Positions 62,955 through 64,000 of a stretch of 64,000 nt of DNA are shown here, in pieces. Position 1 is the first letter of the stretch. Every line of letters starts with the position of its first letter. This DNA is from Sinotaia quadrata (Eukaryota > Mollusca > Gastropoda > Architaenioglossa > Viviparidae): the NCBI GenBank assembly GCA_028829895.1, contig CM054183.1:18860975-18924974 (forward strand). The letters are read 5' to 3'. The notes below the pieces were generated by a model. It was not told the origin of the DNA. It ran no database searches and was given only the letters and a program-made list of their open reading frames with translations. The position numbers and the translations under genes were made by a program.

Positions 62955-64000
62955 TATTAATTTTATTTTATTAATGATTCTCTAACATATACCACTCTTC
63001 TCTCATTTGGCAGATATTTTGGCGTGATAATAGTTTTCTCTATTCCACAACATAAAGCAACTTTTAAGGTCACATAAAGTTTCTGCAGGTGGAAACCTTC
63101 TTACTAAAGGAGAAGATAAATCCGACTTTAATATATATTTAGAGAGCCCCCATCCACACACTTTCTTTTCAAACATAAGATTATCAATATCAATATGCGT
63201 AAGAATGTCAATAAATTTAACAATAAATGTATTAAAGAGTCAAATATACATATGACAATTACGATGAAATAGATAACATCAATATTCCAAGAACACATAT
63301 TTAGATAACTATAGTTTACACAATCTCTGACTACATATATATAATAATAAAATAAAATATATTTACAGTTCAACTCAACAATCGAATCAATACAAATTGA
63401 AGGTTAGTCCTATCATAAAATAGAAATGGAGTTATCAAGGGTAGGTTATTGAAATGTTCTAACTAACCTAGATTAAGCACTGTTCACACAGTCCTTCCTT
63501 GCCTTTGCAACAATGTCACATTGTCCGCAACAAGGCGTGCTCCTCACAGCACATTGACAATGACACTTGTTTCCTCTCAACCAGCCTGGCATTCTCCTCA
63601 CTGTCAGTTTCTTGAGCAGAACACAAACACAATGGTTCTGGTAACTTTACTGTACTGTTGCACTTAGCAACTCTTGCTTTAAGTACATCAAAGTGGGGTT
63701 GTAGCATACTCCCTTACACACACCGCAACAGACGTCCCCACGCTTCCCGGTCGTTCAACTTAACTGGTGAATGCTTAGAGAGTAACTGTAACCTTGAGAC
63801 TTGAAACTTGAACTTGACTTAAACTTGACTCAAGACTCCAACTCAAGTCCACAAATGGAAGAATGAAGAAGGAGGCACTTGTTTACACTTAAGCTGACTG
63901 CCTTCAATTCGGACTTCTCTCTTTTTTGTCACTCAAATTCAAAGTGATTCAAGTGTACAATTCTCTTCAGCAAGTGAACTCCTTAATATCAGCCCACTGG
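62955..64000 (+). mobile_element. LTR-family copy running off the window
   Basis: It contains taccactcttctctcatttggcag, the aaaggagaagataaatccgac block, catccacacactttctttt, the atagaaatggagttatc block at 63420 and, at the window edge, cttcagcaagtgaactccttaatatcagcccactgg, all in family order. The 3' end lies beyond position 64000. It includes a 63-codon minus-strand frame that is element sequence. Confidence 0.72.

Overview
The window is intron-rich, AT-rich animal DNA, full of microsatellites and interspersed repeats. Exons of 80-270 bp with GT/AG borders, one recurring multi-copy LTR family, hAT-type MITEs and long (CA)n, (CT)n, (GAAA)n and (GATA)n tracts point to a metazoan. A lophotrochozoan, probably a mollusc and perhaps a cephalopod, fits the overall style, but no species-level marker was seen. 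Open reading frames longer than about 60 codons are mostly chance or microsatellite-derived; the real genes only appear when short exons are joined by phase.

The one protein family I can recognise is deoxycytidylate (dCMP) deaminase (DCTD), the zinc enzyme that turns dCMP into dUMP for thymidylate synthesis. It is present as a cluster. Gene A (+ strand, 1941-11454, five exons, 228 aa) has an intact reading frame but has lost the catalytic Glu and two of three zinc ligands. Gene B (+, about 12151-24231, five exons, 174 aa) has every catalytic residue, at the same residue numbers as the human enzyme if the proposed short first exon is right. Locus C/D (-, 45502-37003, convergent on A/B) has one first exon, two successive copies of the exon 2-exon 3 pair, and one exon 4 and one exon 5. 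One exon 3 copy has a single in-frame TAG in an otherwise intact frame, and the exon 4 has HAK in place of the catalytic HAE motif. So one apparently active enzyme sits beside one pseudoenzyme gene and one locus with two point lesions. Both point lesions are of the kind that A-to-I RNA editing could reverse. That is a testable idea, not a demonstrated one.

Layout: 1-1.9 kb upstream DNA; 1.9-11.5 kb gene A, with a hAT MITE in intron 2; 12.1-24.2 kb gene B, whose intron 3 holds LTR copies and a second hAT MITE with a near-perfect 8-bp target duplication; 24.2-37.0 kb intergenic, with two LTR copies in inverted orientation and a decayed LINE reverse-transcriptase tail; 37.0-45.5 kb locus C/D, carrying a complete solo LTR with TG...CA ends and a perfect 5-bp target duplication; 45.5-64.0 kb without recognisable genes, holding a dispersed duplication, a 38-bp minisatellite, large microsatellites and more LTR copies.
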